A model generated the notes under the pieces. That model was not told the origin of the DNA and made no database searches. It was given only the letters and a program-made list of their open reading frames with translations. From Massilia timonae CCUG 45783 (lineage in GTDB: Bacteria; Pseudomonadota; Gammaproteobacteria; Burkholderiales; Burkholderiaceae_D): a stretch of 64,000 bases of DNA. The stretch covers positions 394,505-458,504 of the forward strand of contig NZ_JH992926.1 in the NCBI RefSeq assembly GCF_000315425.1, written 5' to 3'. Below, one piece after another: positions 17,872 through 25,886 of the stretch; position 1 is the stretch's first letter; each line of letters starts with the position of its first letter. Both the position numbers and the translations under genes were made by a program.

Positions 17872-18552
17872 CTAAGCCGCTTCTTCGGGCACTGCCGCGG
17901 GCGCATGCACGACGCCGGGAACCGGTTTTGCCGGCATCTGATGCATGAAAACCACATGCTGGACCATGCACAGCGCGATATAGCCAAGCAGCTCGCACCA
18001 TTCTTCGAACGTCTGAGCGGTGGGAATCACCCTGTCGAGATGACAAGACATATGGCCCTCGGCGCAGGTCGATCCCAGGGCGGCCGCAAACATGACGACC
18101 AGGAGCACCCAGGGCAGGCGGTGGGAGAAGGCGGCCCGCAGCGGCCCGTCGATCCGGTAGTACAGGGCGCTGAGCACCAGCCAGGCCAGCAGCACGGCGG
18201 CGCCGGGCTTGACCAGCGGCTCGATCTGGAGCGCCGTCGCGGCCATGGTCTCGCTGGCAGGGCCGGACAGCCATGCCCTCCCCCAACTGAGTTCGCGCCC
18301 CGCCAGCAGCAGCCAGACCGGCGCGGCCCACAGCGCCAGCATGGCGACGCGCGCCGGCCGCGCGCGCAAGTACATCAGCAGCGCCAGCACGCAGCCGGCC
18401 CCCAGCACCAGCACCTGCAGGCTTTCCAGCAGCCCGCCCTCGCGCGACCAGGTCGCCGGCAGCACCAGGCTGGCCGGATAGCAGGCGGCCAGCGCCGCCA
18501 GCAGCGACCATTCGCCGCGTCCGGCCGGCAACCAGGAAAGACTTCGTCGCAT
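17872..18552 (-). CDS. Hypothetical membrane protein
   Basis: 226 aa with about five predicted transmembrane helices (for example LLAALAACYPASLVLPA, VLVLGAGCVLALLMYLRA, AVLLAWLVLSALYYRI, LPWVLLVVMFAAALG, CELLGYIALCMVQHVVFMH). A conserved-looking GRELSWGRAW stretch sits between helices 3 and 4, and one loop has CAEGHMSCHLDR. No family recognised. Same strand as the copper chaperone and haem O synthase genes, but separated from them by more than 100 bp, so membership of that group is uncertain. Confidence 0.7.
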   Translation of the reverse strand: MRRSLSWLPAGRGEWSLLAALAACYPASLVLPATWSREGGLLESLQVLVLGAGCVLALLMYLRARPARVAMLALWAAPVWLLLAGRELSWGRAWLSGPASETMAATALQIEPLVKPGAAVLLAWLVLSALYYRIDGPLRAAFSHRLPWVLLVVMFAAALGSTCAEGHMSCHLDRVIPTAQTFEEWCELLGYIALCMVQHVVFMHQMPAKPVPGVVHAPAAVPEEAA

Positions 18553-18693
18553 AAGCGCTCCATTCGCATGAGGCCGCGGCTCCCTGTCGGGAGACCCGTC
18601 GGCAATCAGGCGATTGTACGAAGCAGCATCACGCGCACGATTGGTTTACGTGAAAATCCTACCGGTGGTTGTTGTTTTCAGGTCAAGTACCGC

Positions 18694-19167
18694 TCAGTGG
18701 CCTGCGTGGGCTGGCTTGGCGGCGCTGTTCAGGGCTTTCACGGGCGCCTTGATCTCGACCTGCTCGCGCTTGCCGTCCTTGCCCTCGAATACCAGCGTCA
18801 ACGGCACCGTATCGCCCTCCTTCACCTGGGCTTTCAGGTTCATCATCATGATGTGATGGCCGCCCGGCTTGAGCTCCACCGTTTTGCCGGCGGGCAGCTC
18901 GACCGACTGCACCTGGCGCATGCGCATCACGTCGCCCTGCATCGCCATCTCGTGCACCTCGACCGTCGGGGTCAGCGGCGAGCTGACCGAGACGAACTTG
19001 CTGTCCTTGGCCGCCTGGAGCTGCATGAAGGCGCCGGTCGCCTTCTGTTGTGGAACGGTGGCGCGCACCCAGGCGTCCTTGACGGTGACGTTGGCCTGGG
19101 CTTGGGCGGAACTTGCGACGGCGGCCAGCATGGCGGCGGCGGCGACGGTGCGGATGAAGTGCTTCAT
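18694..19167 (-). CDS. Periplasmic copper chaperone PCu(A)C
   Basis: 157 aa. Signal peptide (AAAAMLAAVASSAQAQA). PCuAC domain with copper ligands in the H(M)x10Mx21HxM pattern: VEVHEMAM, MRMRQV and GGHHIMMMNLK. Delivers Cu(I) for CuA-site assembly of cytochrome c oxidase, usually together with Sco. A strong AAGGAG lies before ATG 19167. It is 34 bp after the Sco gene, hence one operon. Confidence 0.93.
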   Translation of the reverse strand: MKHFIRTVAAAAMLAAVASSAQAQANVTVKDAWVRATVPQQKATGAFMQLQAAKDSKFVSVSSPLTPTVEVHEMAMQGDVMRMRQVQSVELPAGKTVELKPGGHHIMMMNLKAQVKEGDTVPLTLVFEGKDGKREQVEIKAPVKALNSAAKPAHAGH

Positions 19168-19201
19168 GGTGTTCTCCTTGAATGGTCTGGATTGGCGGGG
19201 C

Positions 19202-19816
19202 TCAGGCGGCATGCAGCAGCTTGCGCACGTCGGCAGCGTACTCGATCGCCGACTGGCTGTGCGACAGTTTCAGGCGCAGCTTGCCCTTGGTGTCGTAGGC
19301 ATAGGTGACCGAGGTATGGTCGACGGTGTAGGAATCGCCGGTCGGCACTTTCTGGTAGATCACCTTGAATTCCTTCGCGGTCTCGGCCAGCCGTTCCTGG
19401 TCGCCGTACAGGGCGAGGAAGGTCGGATCGAAGGCCGCCGTATAGGCATGCAGGACCTCGGGCGTGTCGCGCTCCGGATCGACGCTGATGAACAGCACCT
19501 GCAGGCGGTCGCCGTCCGGCCCCAGCAGGGCCTTGACCTCGGCCGCGCGCGCCAGCGCGGTCGGGCACACGTCCGGGCACTGGGTGAAGCCAAAGAACAC
19601 CAGCACGACCTTGTCCTTGAAGTCGGCCAGCGTGCGTTCCTGGCCGCTCGGATCCTTCAGGCGGAAATCCCGGCCGAAATCGGCGCCGGTGATGTCGGCG
19701 CCGTTGAAACTGACCGAACTGCCCATGCTGCAGCCGGCCAGCGCGCCCAGCGCGAGGACCGCGCCGGACAGCACGAAGGCGCGGCGCGAGGTATGACGTG
19801 AAACTCGTTGATGCAT
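19202..19816 (-). CDS. SCO1/SenC copper chaperone lipoprotein
   Basis: 204 aa. Lipoprotein signal GAVLALGALAGC. Thioredoxin-like SCO domain with the copper-binding TQCPDVCPT (CxxxC) and the partner histidine in YTVDHTSVTY. Role: transfers copper and/or reduces the CuA cysteines of cytochrome oxidase at the membrane. Start ATG 19816 has AGGAG at proper spacing; the longer upstream frame is a shadow of the DUF2946 gene. Second gene of the DUF2946-sco-PCuAC group. Confidence 0.94.
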   Translation of the reverse strand: MHQRVSRHTSRRAFVLSGAVLALGALAGCSMGSSVSFNGADITGADFGRDFRLKDPSGQERTLADFKDKVVLVFFGFTQCPDVCPTALARAAEVKALLGPDGDRLQVLFISVDPERDTPEVLHAYTAAFDPTFLALYGDQERLAETAKEFKVIYQKVPTGDSYTVDHTSVTYAYDTKGKLRLKLSHSQSAIEYAADVRKLLHAA

Positions 19817-19928
19817 CTTGCTACTCCTGACTACTTGTACGTTGAGCGCGACCTGCGGGCGCGTCCCGATGGGCCACGCCGCGCTGCGCGCGTAAAGACT
19901 GCGCCGACCTTGCGCCGGCGCGAGAACG

Positions 19929-20285
19929 TCAGGAGTGCGCGGGCGGCCCGCGTGGCGGAAGCGGTGCGCCGGCAGTGGCGGCGACATGGAAGACGGCGGG
20001 CACATGCACCACCGCGGCGGCCGGCTGCGGCGGCGGAACGCATGGCGTCGCCAGCGGCGGCGGCGCGGTGGCGGGCAGGCACAGCGGGCAATCGAGGGTA
20101 TGCCCCCTGGGGTGCACGGCGGCGCCGTCGCGGTCGACGAGCACGACCTTGACGCCACCGTCGGCGCATACCAGCGCCATCGAGACTGGCTGCACCATGG
20201 GTGCGGCGCTGGCGGCGCCCAGGGTAAGGACAAACCAGGCCAGAACCAGACGGACCAGCATCGACGATGTGCGCAGGATGTGCAT
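19929..20285 (-). CDS. DUF2946 family protein
   Basis: 118 aa with N-terminal signal/anchor (LVRLVLAWFVLTLGAASAAP). The DUF2946 hallmark is a C-P-L-C motif (LDCPLCLPA) after MALVCADGG. The C-terminal third is rich in proline, alanine and histidine. Function unestablished. These proteins are recurrent neighbours of copper-handling genes, and here the gene opens the group running into sco and PCuAC, so a copper-related role is inferred. Confidence 0.8.
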   Translation of the reverse strand: MHILRTSSMLVRLVLAWFVLTLGAASAAPMVQPVSMALVCADGGVKVVLVDRDGAAVHPRGHTLDCPLCLPATAPPPLATPCVPPPQPAAAVVHVPAVFHVAATAGAPLPPRGPPAHS

Positions 20286-20566
20286 GACCTTCGATTATTG
20301 GTGATGACTTCCACTCCCGTCAACGGCAAGCTGCATCCAGGATCGCTTTCATCGTGTGAATCATGACGCATGCGCTTGACAGGTATTGACGTGCCGGATA
20401 TCTTAACGGCAAAAAGTTGCCTTAGAGCAATTAACCCTTGGTATCAAGGGGGGGCACCAGAAGACGGCCGCAAGGCACGCGGAAAAGGCAAGGCCTGCGC
20501 GGTGCGGATGGCGGTTGCCGCCGGCGCAGGATTCCCAATCAAGAATGGATAACCAAGGAGTATCAA

Positions 20567-23500
20567 ATGAACCTACTGCCTCGCGGGCAGTCCTCAGGCC
20601 GTTACCGCATGCCCGGCCTCGCACTCGCGCTCACGATATTGCTTGCCGGTTGCGGTGGTGGAAATGGCGAATCGCCCATGTCTTCCATGCAAAGCGCCAG
20701 CAAGAGCCTGTTCAACGCCTTTTCCGCAGCGGCCGAGGGCCCGGAAATGCCCCTCACCCCGAAAGCCGCTACCGCCACGTCGCGCGAGCGCGACGACCTC
20801 GACGCCAGGTTCGCCATCGACGGCGACCGCAACACCCGTTGGGGCAGCCGGTTCACGGATGACCAGGACTTCACGCTCGAGTTCGCGCAGAACGTGGTCA
20901 TCACCCGGGTCCGCATCGACTGGGAGAACGCGCACGCGCGCAAGTACGCGCTGCAGGTTTCCGAGGACGGCGACAGCTGGACCACGATCAAGACCGTGAA
21001 CGACAGCCAGGGCGGCGTCGAGGACCTGACCGGCTTCGCCGGCGAGGGCCGCTACCTGCGCGTGAAAGGCATCGAGCGCGCCGGCCAGTATGGTTATTCG
21101 ATCCTCGAGATCCAGGCCTTCACCGGCACCCCGTCCAACCCCGACGCGCCGACCGAACCCGCTCCCGGGATCCCGGTCGACCTGAGCAAGCCGGGCGTGC
21201 CCGTCAAGCCGGCCGGCGCGAGCTCGTCGCGGCCCGAGAACGGCGGCCTGGGCGCCTCGATGGCGATCGACGGCGAGCCGAACACCCGCTGGGCCAGCCA
21301 CCAGGACGATGGCAATGGCGGCTGGATCCAGTTCGACTTCGCCGCGCCGACCCCGATCGGCTACATCAAGCTCAATTGGGAGAATTCCTACGCGAAGCAG
21401 TTCAAGCTGCAGACCTCGAACGACAACGTCAACTGGACCGACCTGCGCATCGTCGACAAGGGCCAGGGCGGCGTCGAGGAATTCTTCAACCTCAATACCG
21501 TCGCCAGGCACGTGCGCCTGCAGGGCCTGATGCGCGCCACGCAATATGGCTACTCGCTGTGGGAGGTCGAGTTCAAGACCCCGGGCAGCGATAACACCAT
21601 CCCCGCGCAGCCGACTTCGGCGCACCCATTCCCGGCCAACGGCAACGGCTGGACCCCTCTGCCGGGTTCGAACGACGCCCTCGAGTCGCTCCAGTTCACG
21701 CTGGCGGACGGCACCCTGGTGACCCGCTTCGGCGTCCGCGTCCAGGACCGCCATGGTCGCGAACGCGGCGAGGAGTGGAACGAGATCGGCTACGGCCCCA
21801 ACGAGACGGTCGACCCCGCCACCGGCCTGCCGCGCGACAAGGGCCCGGGCCGGCACCTGACCTTCGTGCCGCAATACCACCAGAACCGCACCTGGGGCGT
21901 CGAGATCATCGACCGCAGCCGCGTGCCGAACAACACCCGTCCGGTCCTGATCGTCAACCAGTACACGCAGGTGGACTTCCGGCCGGGCGAAGTGGCATTC
22001 TTCCGCGGCTTCGACCGGCCGGGGGTCACCGGCTTCGGCTGGATGAATCCGGGCCAGCTGGTCAACGACAAGGTCGCGATGTGCCCGGCGACGCCCTACC
22101 CGCGCAACAATACGCTGTACAACGCGAACCTGGCCAACGGCGACTGCGCCCTGCAGCACTGGAACTATCCGGGCCACGCCGAACTGAACGCCGACGGCTT
22201 CCCGAACGGCCGCAGCGTCCCGGCTAGGCCGCTGGTGGCCGGCGACGTGGTCGAGATCTCGCCCTCGATGTTCTCGACCACCGCGGCGATGCAGGCCAAG
22301 GGCGACTTCGGCGGCATCCGCTACTACTCGAACGAGTGGACCTATGTGGTCGGCCAGGGCCTGCGTCCGTGGTATGGCGTGCAGCCGCGGCTGATGAACG
22401 CGCCGCTGCCCCTCGACACCCTGTCGGGCGGCATCGGCTCGGTGTCCTATAACTACAGCGACAACGGCAGTTTCATGTTCCAGCAGCCGCACAACAACAC
22501 CGGCATGCAGAACATGCAGCGCTTCGTCGAAGGGCGCCGCCTGGTGCACACCAACTTCACCACCGGCAAGCACAACGAGCCGGGCAACGATCCGCATCCG
22601 AACATCGCCGGACTCCAGGGCCAGCGGTTCAACCAGGCCGCCTGTATCGCCTGCCACACGAATAACGGCCGCAGCCCGGCGCCGGAAGTGGGCCGGCGCC
22701 TGGACACCATGGCCGTGCGCGTGGCCACGACCGCGGCCGACGGCGCCCAGCTGCCGCACCCGACCTATGGCACGACGGTGCAGATGAACGCCTCGACCGC
22801 GGCCGGCACGCCGCAGAACTGGGGCGGCGTGCGCGTCAAGGAGTTCGACACGCGCACGGTCAAGCTCGCCGACGGCACTGACGTGCAGTTGCGCAAGCCG
22901 GTGCTGGTGTTCGACGGCCCGACCCCGGACACGGTGTCGCTGCGCGCGGCCCAGCCGATGATCGGCACGGGCCTCCTCGAAGCGGTGCCCGAGGCCGACA
23001 TCCTGGCGCGCGTGCGCAGCACGCCCGACCAGGACGGCGTCAAGGGCGTGGCCAACTTCGTGTTCGATCCGGAGACCGGCGCGGTGCACCTGGGCCGCTT
23101 CGGCTGGAAGGCCTCGAAGGCGACGTTGCGTCACCAGACCGCCAGCGCGCTGCTGCAGGACATGTCGGTGACCTCGCCGGTCTATCCGAACCGCAGCTGC
23201 GACAGCAACCCGGCAGGCTGCGCCACGGCGCCCAAGGAACGCGGCATCTCGGAAGCCGACCTGAAGCAGATCTCGAACTACCTGGCCCTGCTGGCCGTGC
23301 CGGCCCAGCGCAGCCTGCCGAGCGGCTTCCCGAAAGGCGTGTCGCCGATCGAGGAACTGGACGTCGACACCCGCCAGGTCGCCGCCGGCGCCAAGCTGTT
23401 CGAAGCCATGCGCTGCGTGGCCTGCCACACCGCCTCGATGAAGACCGGCTCGAACCACCTGTTCGCGGAACTGCGCGACCAGACGATCCGTCCTTACACC

Positions 23501-23782
23501 GACCTGCTGCTGCACGATATGGGTCCTGGCCTCGCCGACGACTACAAGGAAGGCCAGGCCAGCGGCCGCATGTGGCGCACGCCGGCGCTGTGGGGCCTGG
23601 GCTACACCGAAAAGGTGCTGGACCGCGAAGGCGCCGTCGGCTACCTGCACGACGGCCGCGCGCGCAACCTGACCGAAGCGATCATGTGGCACGACGGCGA
23701 AGCCGCCGCCGCGCGCAACCGCTTCGCCAGGCTGAGCAAGGCCCAGCGCGACGAGTTGATGGCCTTCCTGCGCTCGCTGTAA
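20567..23782 (+). CDS. F5/8C-domain di-haem lipoprotein (DUF1111-like)
   Basis: 1071 aa. Lipobox TILLAGCGGG. Two F5/8 type C (discoidin-like) domains at about residues 60-185 and 205-340, each with a DGxxNTRW core and GYSxxEx(Q/V)F end. The C-terminal half is a di-haem cytochrome/peroxidase-like domain (DUF1111 type) with haem sites CIACH (C693) and CVACH (C950) and the family phrases IGTGLLEAVPEADILAR, GRFGWKA, RTPALWGLG and YLHDGRARNLTEAI. Haem placement implies export via Sec and cytochrome c maturation. The F5/8C pair probably binds polysaccharide. AAGGAG precedes ATG 20567. Physiological substrate unknown. Confidence 0.87.
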   Translation: MNLLPRGQSSGRYRMPGLALALTILLAGCGGGNGESPMSSMQSASKSLFNAFSAAAEGPEMPLTPKAATATSRERDDLDARFAIDGDRNTRWGSRFTDDQDFTLEFAQNVVITRVRIDWENAHARKYALQVSEDGDSWTTIKTVNDSQGGVEDLTGFAGEGRYLRVKGIERAGQYGYSILEIQAFTGTPSNPDAPTEPAPGIPVDLSKPGVPVKPAGASSSRPENGGLGASMAIDGEPNTRWASHQDDGNGGWIQFDFAAPTPIGYIKLNWENSYAKQFKLQTSNDNVNWTDLRIVDKGQGGVEEFFNLNTVARHVRLQGLMRATQYGYSLWEVEFKTPGSDNTIPAQPTSAHPFPANGNGWTPLPGSNDALESLQFTLADGTLVTRFGVRVQDRHGRERGEEWNEIGYGPNETVDPATGLPRDKGPGRHLTFVPQYHQNRTWGVEIIDRSRVPNNTRPVLIVNQYTQVDFRPGEVAFFRGFDRPGVTGFGWMNPGQLVNDKVAMCPATPYPRNNTLYNANLANGDCALQHWNYPGHAELNADGFPNGRSVPARPLVAGDVVEISPSMFSTTAAMQAKGDFGGIRYYSNEWTYVVGQGLRPWYGVQPRLMNAPLPLDTLSGGIGSVSYNYSDNGSFMFQQPHNNTGMQNMQRFVEGRRLVHTNFTTGKHNEPGNDPHPNIAGLQGQRFNQAACIACHTNNGRSPAPEVGRRLDTMAVRVATTAADGAQLPHPTYGTTVQMNASTAAGTPQNWGGVRVKEFDTRTVKLADGTDVQLRKPVLVFDGPTPDTVSLRAAQPMIGTGLLEAVPEADILARVRSTPDQDGVKGVANFVFDPETGAVHLGRFGWKASKATLRHQTASALLQDMSVTSPVYPNRSCDSNPAGCATAPKERGISEADLKQISNYLALLAVPAQRSLPSGFPKGVSPIEELDVDTRQVAAGAKLFEAMRCVACHTASMKTGSNHLFAELRDQTIRPYTDLLLHDMGPGLADDYKEGQASGRMWRTPALWGLGYTEKVLDREGAVGYLHDGRARNLTEAIMWHDGEAAAARNRFARLSKAQRDELMAFLRSL

Positions 23783-23806
23783 GCTGAACGCAGCAAGGCC
23801 AGGATG

Positions 23807-23843
23807 AATGGCGCCGGGAGCGATCCCGGCGCCATTTTTGTTT
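23807..23843 (+). terminator. Strong rho-independent terminator
   Basis: Twelve-bp perfect stem ATGGCGCCGGGA / TCCCGGCGCCAT with a GCGA loop, followed by TTTTGTTT. It ends the di-haem lipoprotein transcript and insulates the ParD-like/map pair. Confidence 0.92.
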
Positions 23844-23861
23844 AGCGACCGCATTGACGGA

Positions 23862-23878
23862 ATATACGGAACGTATAT
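23862..23878. promoter_or_regulatory. Palindrome in the ParD-like/map promoter
   Basis: ATATACG-GAA-CGTATAT, 7-bp arms, 35 bp before the antitoxin-like start in an AT-rich stretch. Position and form fit an autoregulatory operator, as in many antitoxin promoters. Confidence 0.5.
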
Positions 23879-23912
23879 ACTCAACATACGATTCATATAT
23901 TGGAGTATCGCC

Positions 23913-24125
23913 ATGGGCATCGTCAACATCGAGGACGACCTGCACGACCAGGTCCGCCTCGCCACCAAGGTTTCTTGCCGCTCGATCAATGCGCAAGCCG
24001 CGTTCTGGATCAAGGTCGGCATGCTGTGCGAAACCAATCCCACCCTCAGCTTCAACGAGATCGTCGCGCGCGAGCTGGCTGCTGCCGGCGTATCGGCGCC
24101 GCCCCTCACCCTGAGCGCGGCATGA
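23913..24125 (+). CDS. ParD-like antitoxin-family protein
   Basis: 70 aa. MGIVNIEDDLHDQVRLATKVS matches the ParD-like family: a ribbon-helix-helix type N-terminus, then CRSINAQAAFWIKVGMLCETNP and a FNEIVARELAAAG tail. Such proteins are expected to be DNA-binding dimers. Its stop codon overlaps the methionine aminopeptidase start by ATGA, so the two are translationally coupled; no ParE toxin is present. GGAG lies upstream of ATG 23913. Confidence 0.83.
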   Translation: MGIVNIEDDLHDQVRLATKVSCRSINAQAAFWIKVGMLCETNPTLSFNEIVARELAAAGVSAPPLTLSAA

Positions 24126-24895
24126 CCAAGCAACCGCATGAGCTGGCGCTGATGGCCGAGTCGGGCCGCCTGCTGGCGTCCGTATTCGGCATGCTCGACC
24201 AGCTTCCCCTGGCCGGCATGACCACGCTCGAAGTCGACACGCTCGTCGAACGCTTCATCGTCGACCAGCTCGGCGCGCGGCCCGCCAGCAAGGGCCAGTA
24301 CGACTACGGTTTCGTGCTCAATTCGTCCATCAACCACGTGGTCTGCCACGGCGTGCCGTCGACGACCGACGTGCTCAAGGACGGCGACATCGTGAATTTC
24401 GACATCACGCTCGAAAAGAACGGCTACATCGCCGACTCCAGCAAGACCTACCTGGTCGGCCAGGTCGATCTGGATGCGCGCCGGCTGGTGCAGACCACCT
24501 ACGAGGCGATGTGGAAGGGCATTCGCGCGGTGCGACCGGGGGCCACCCTGGGCGACGTCGGCTGGGCCATCGAGCGCCATGCCAAGCGCAATGGCTGTTC
24601 GGTGGTGCGCGAGTATTGCGGCCATGGCATCGGCCGCGAGATGCACGAGGAACCGCAGGTGCTGCACTTCGGATCGAAAGGAACCGGGCTGAAGCTGCGT
24701 GAGGGCATGGTGTTCACCATCGAACCCATGCTCAACCGGGGTGGACGCAGCGTGCGCACCGAGGATGATGGCTGGACGGTGGTGACGCGCGATGGATCGC
24801 TGTCGGCGCAGTTCGAGCACACGGTGGCCGTCACGGCCACGGGCGTCGCGGTGCTGACCCTGCGTCCCGAAGAACGCGCGATGATCGCGCTCTAG
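24122..24895 (+). CDS. map: Type I methionine aminopeptidase
   Basis: 257 aa M24 peptidase removing initiator methionine from nascent proteins. Metal ligands visible: NFDITLEKNGYIADSSKT (two Asp), YCGHGIGREMHEEP (His), FTIEPML (Glu) and the C-terminal SAQFEHTVAVT (Glu/His). YGFVLNSSINHVVCHGVP holds the catalytic His. Coupled to the ParD-like gene by a 4-bp overlap. Its stop also overlaps the convergent DsrE gene by 4 bp (CTAG). Probably a second, conditional copy: a housekeeping map is usually next to rpsB. Confidence 0.92.
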   Translation: MTKQPHELALMAESGRLLASVFGMLDQLPLAGMTTLEVDTLVERFIVDQLGARPASKGQYDYGFVLNSSINHVVCHGVPSTTDVLKDGDIVNFDITLEKNGYIADSSKTYLVGQVDLDARRLVQTTYEAMWKGIRAVRPGATLGDVGWAIERHAKRNGCSVVREYCGHGIGREMHEEPQVLHFGSKGTGLKLREGMVFTIEPMLNRGGRSVRTEDDGWTVVTRDGSLSAQFEHTVAVTATGVAVLTLRPEERAMIAL

Positions 24896-25272
24896 AACAC
24901 CAGCATGCGCCAGCCCGGCGCGCTGCCTTGCTCGACGAACGAGACCATGCCTTCGACACCGGCGCATTGCGGGGCCAGCATGGCGCGATCAACGCCGCTG
25001 GCATGCAGCGCCTGGGTGCAGGCGCGGATCTCCACGCCAAGATCAAGGCTGGCCTCCAGGTGACGTGCGATCGCCCACTGTTCGGCGCCGAAGCCGGTCA
25101 GGCGCGCCGCATTGTCAGCCAGCAGCCACTGCACCGACTGGCTGGAAAACAGCATCTTGACCCGCATGTCGAGCGCCGCCGCCGCTTGCGCGGCCATGAA
25201 CGGCGTGGCAAGCAGTTCGGGACGCGACAGGTCGCAGGACCAGACCAGGATGGCCAGCCCACGCTCTCCCAT
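24892..25272 (-). CDS. DsrE-family protein
   Basis: 126 aa. Fold features of the DsrE/F family: LAILVWSCDLSRPELLATPFMAAQAAAALDMRVKMLFSSQSV, then a loop with C (IRACTQAL) and APQCAGVEG near the C-terminus. Several DsrE-like proteins bind sulfur on such cysteines. The start overlaps the upstream GcvH-like stop region, so the genes are coupled. Role inferred as a sulfur-handling partner of the lipoyl protein. Confidence 0.8.
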   Translation of the reverse strand: MGERGLAILVWSCDLSRPELLATPFMAAQAAAALDMRVKMLFSSQSVQWLLADNAARLTGFGAEQWAIARHLEASLDLGVEIRACTQALHASGVDRAMLAPQCAGVEGMVSFVEQGSAPGWRMLVF

Positions 25273-25274
25273 GC

Positions 25275-25721
25275 TCACGGCTTGATCCAGTCGTCGCTCG
25301 GCTCGAGCCGCATGCGGCGCTCGGCCTGTTCGGCCAGGGTGGCGCCATGCGCCAGCCGGGCACGGTCGCGCTCCCAGTCGCTGGCCTGGACCACGGAGAT
25401 CCAGCCCTTGCCGTACGGGTCCTGGTTGATGAGTTCGGGCTTGTCTTCGAGCAGCTCGTTGATCTCGACCACCGTGCCGGAAACCGGCGTCTTGATCGTC
25501 ACCACCGTCTTGCTCAGCTCGACGACGCCCATGGTCTTGCCCTGCTCGAGCTCGGTGCCGACCGACTTCGGCCGGCACATATAAAAGTAATTACCGCTGA
25601 TCTTGACGCCGAAGGCGCTGACGCCGACCTGCATGCGGCCGTCACCCAGGTCACGGCACCACATATCGTTCTCGAGATCGAAATAGCAGTCGTCCGGATA
25701 GTCGAAGCCGAGAATGAGCAT
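25275..25721 (-). CDS. GcvH-like lipoyl-carrier protein
   Basis: 148 aa. Lipoyl-domain hammerhead: MQVGVSAFGVKISGNYFYMCRPKSVGTELEQGK, then VVELSKTVVTIKTPVSGTVVEIN with the lipoylation Lys71, then NQDPYGKGWISVV. It resembles glycine cleavage H protein but has a distinct N-terminus (FDYPDDCYFDLENDMWCRDLG). It is not beside gcvT/gcvP; it is coupled with a DsrE gene. This arrangement recalls the lipoate-binding proteins of sulfur oxidation. Lies about 37 bp downstream of tRNA-Sec on the same strand. Confidence 0.85.
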   Translation of the reverse strand: MLILGFDYPDDCYFDLENDMWCRDLGDGRMQVGVSAFGVKISGNYFYMCRPKSVGTELEQGKTMGVVELSKTVVTIKTPVSGTVVEINELLEDKPELINQDPYGKGWISVVQASDWERDRARLAHGATLAEQAERRMRLEPSDDWIKP

Positions 25722-25758
25722 GGTGTTGGTTTGGGGAAGGATCTAAGGGGCAACTGCA

Positions 25759-25854
25759 TGGCGGAAGGATGCGGGAGTCGAACCCACCCGGCGACGCATG
25801 GCGCCACCAACTGGGTTTGAAGCCCAGCCGCCCCACCAGGGACGATTTCCTTCC
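25759..25854 (-). tRNA. selC: tRNA-Sec (anticodon TCA)
   Basis: 96 nt on the minus strand including an encoded CCA (25759-25761). Acceptor arms GGAAGGA / TCCTTCC, anticodon arm CTGGGCT-TCA-AACCCAG, a long variable arm (TTGGTGGCGCCATGCGTCGCC region), and T arm GGTGGGTTCGACTCCC, very like E. coli selC. Reads UGA as selenocysteine; its client in this window is fdnG. Confidence 0.96.
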
Positions 25855-25886
25855 GATGAGCACGCATTTTACCGCGTGCGGGCAAT

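Noticed and set aside
20594..24967. Very long open frame (about 1450 codons) on the minus strand opposite the di-haem lipoprotein and map
   Set aside because: Arg/His/Val-rich composition, no domain, and the plus strand carries clear genes throughout; a high-GC shadow.
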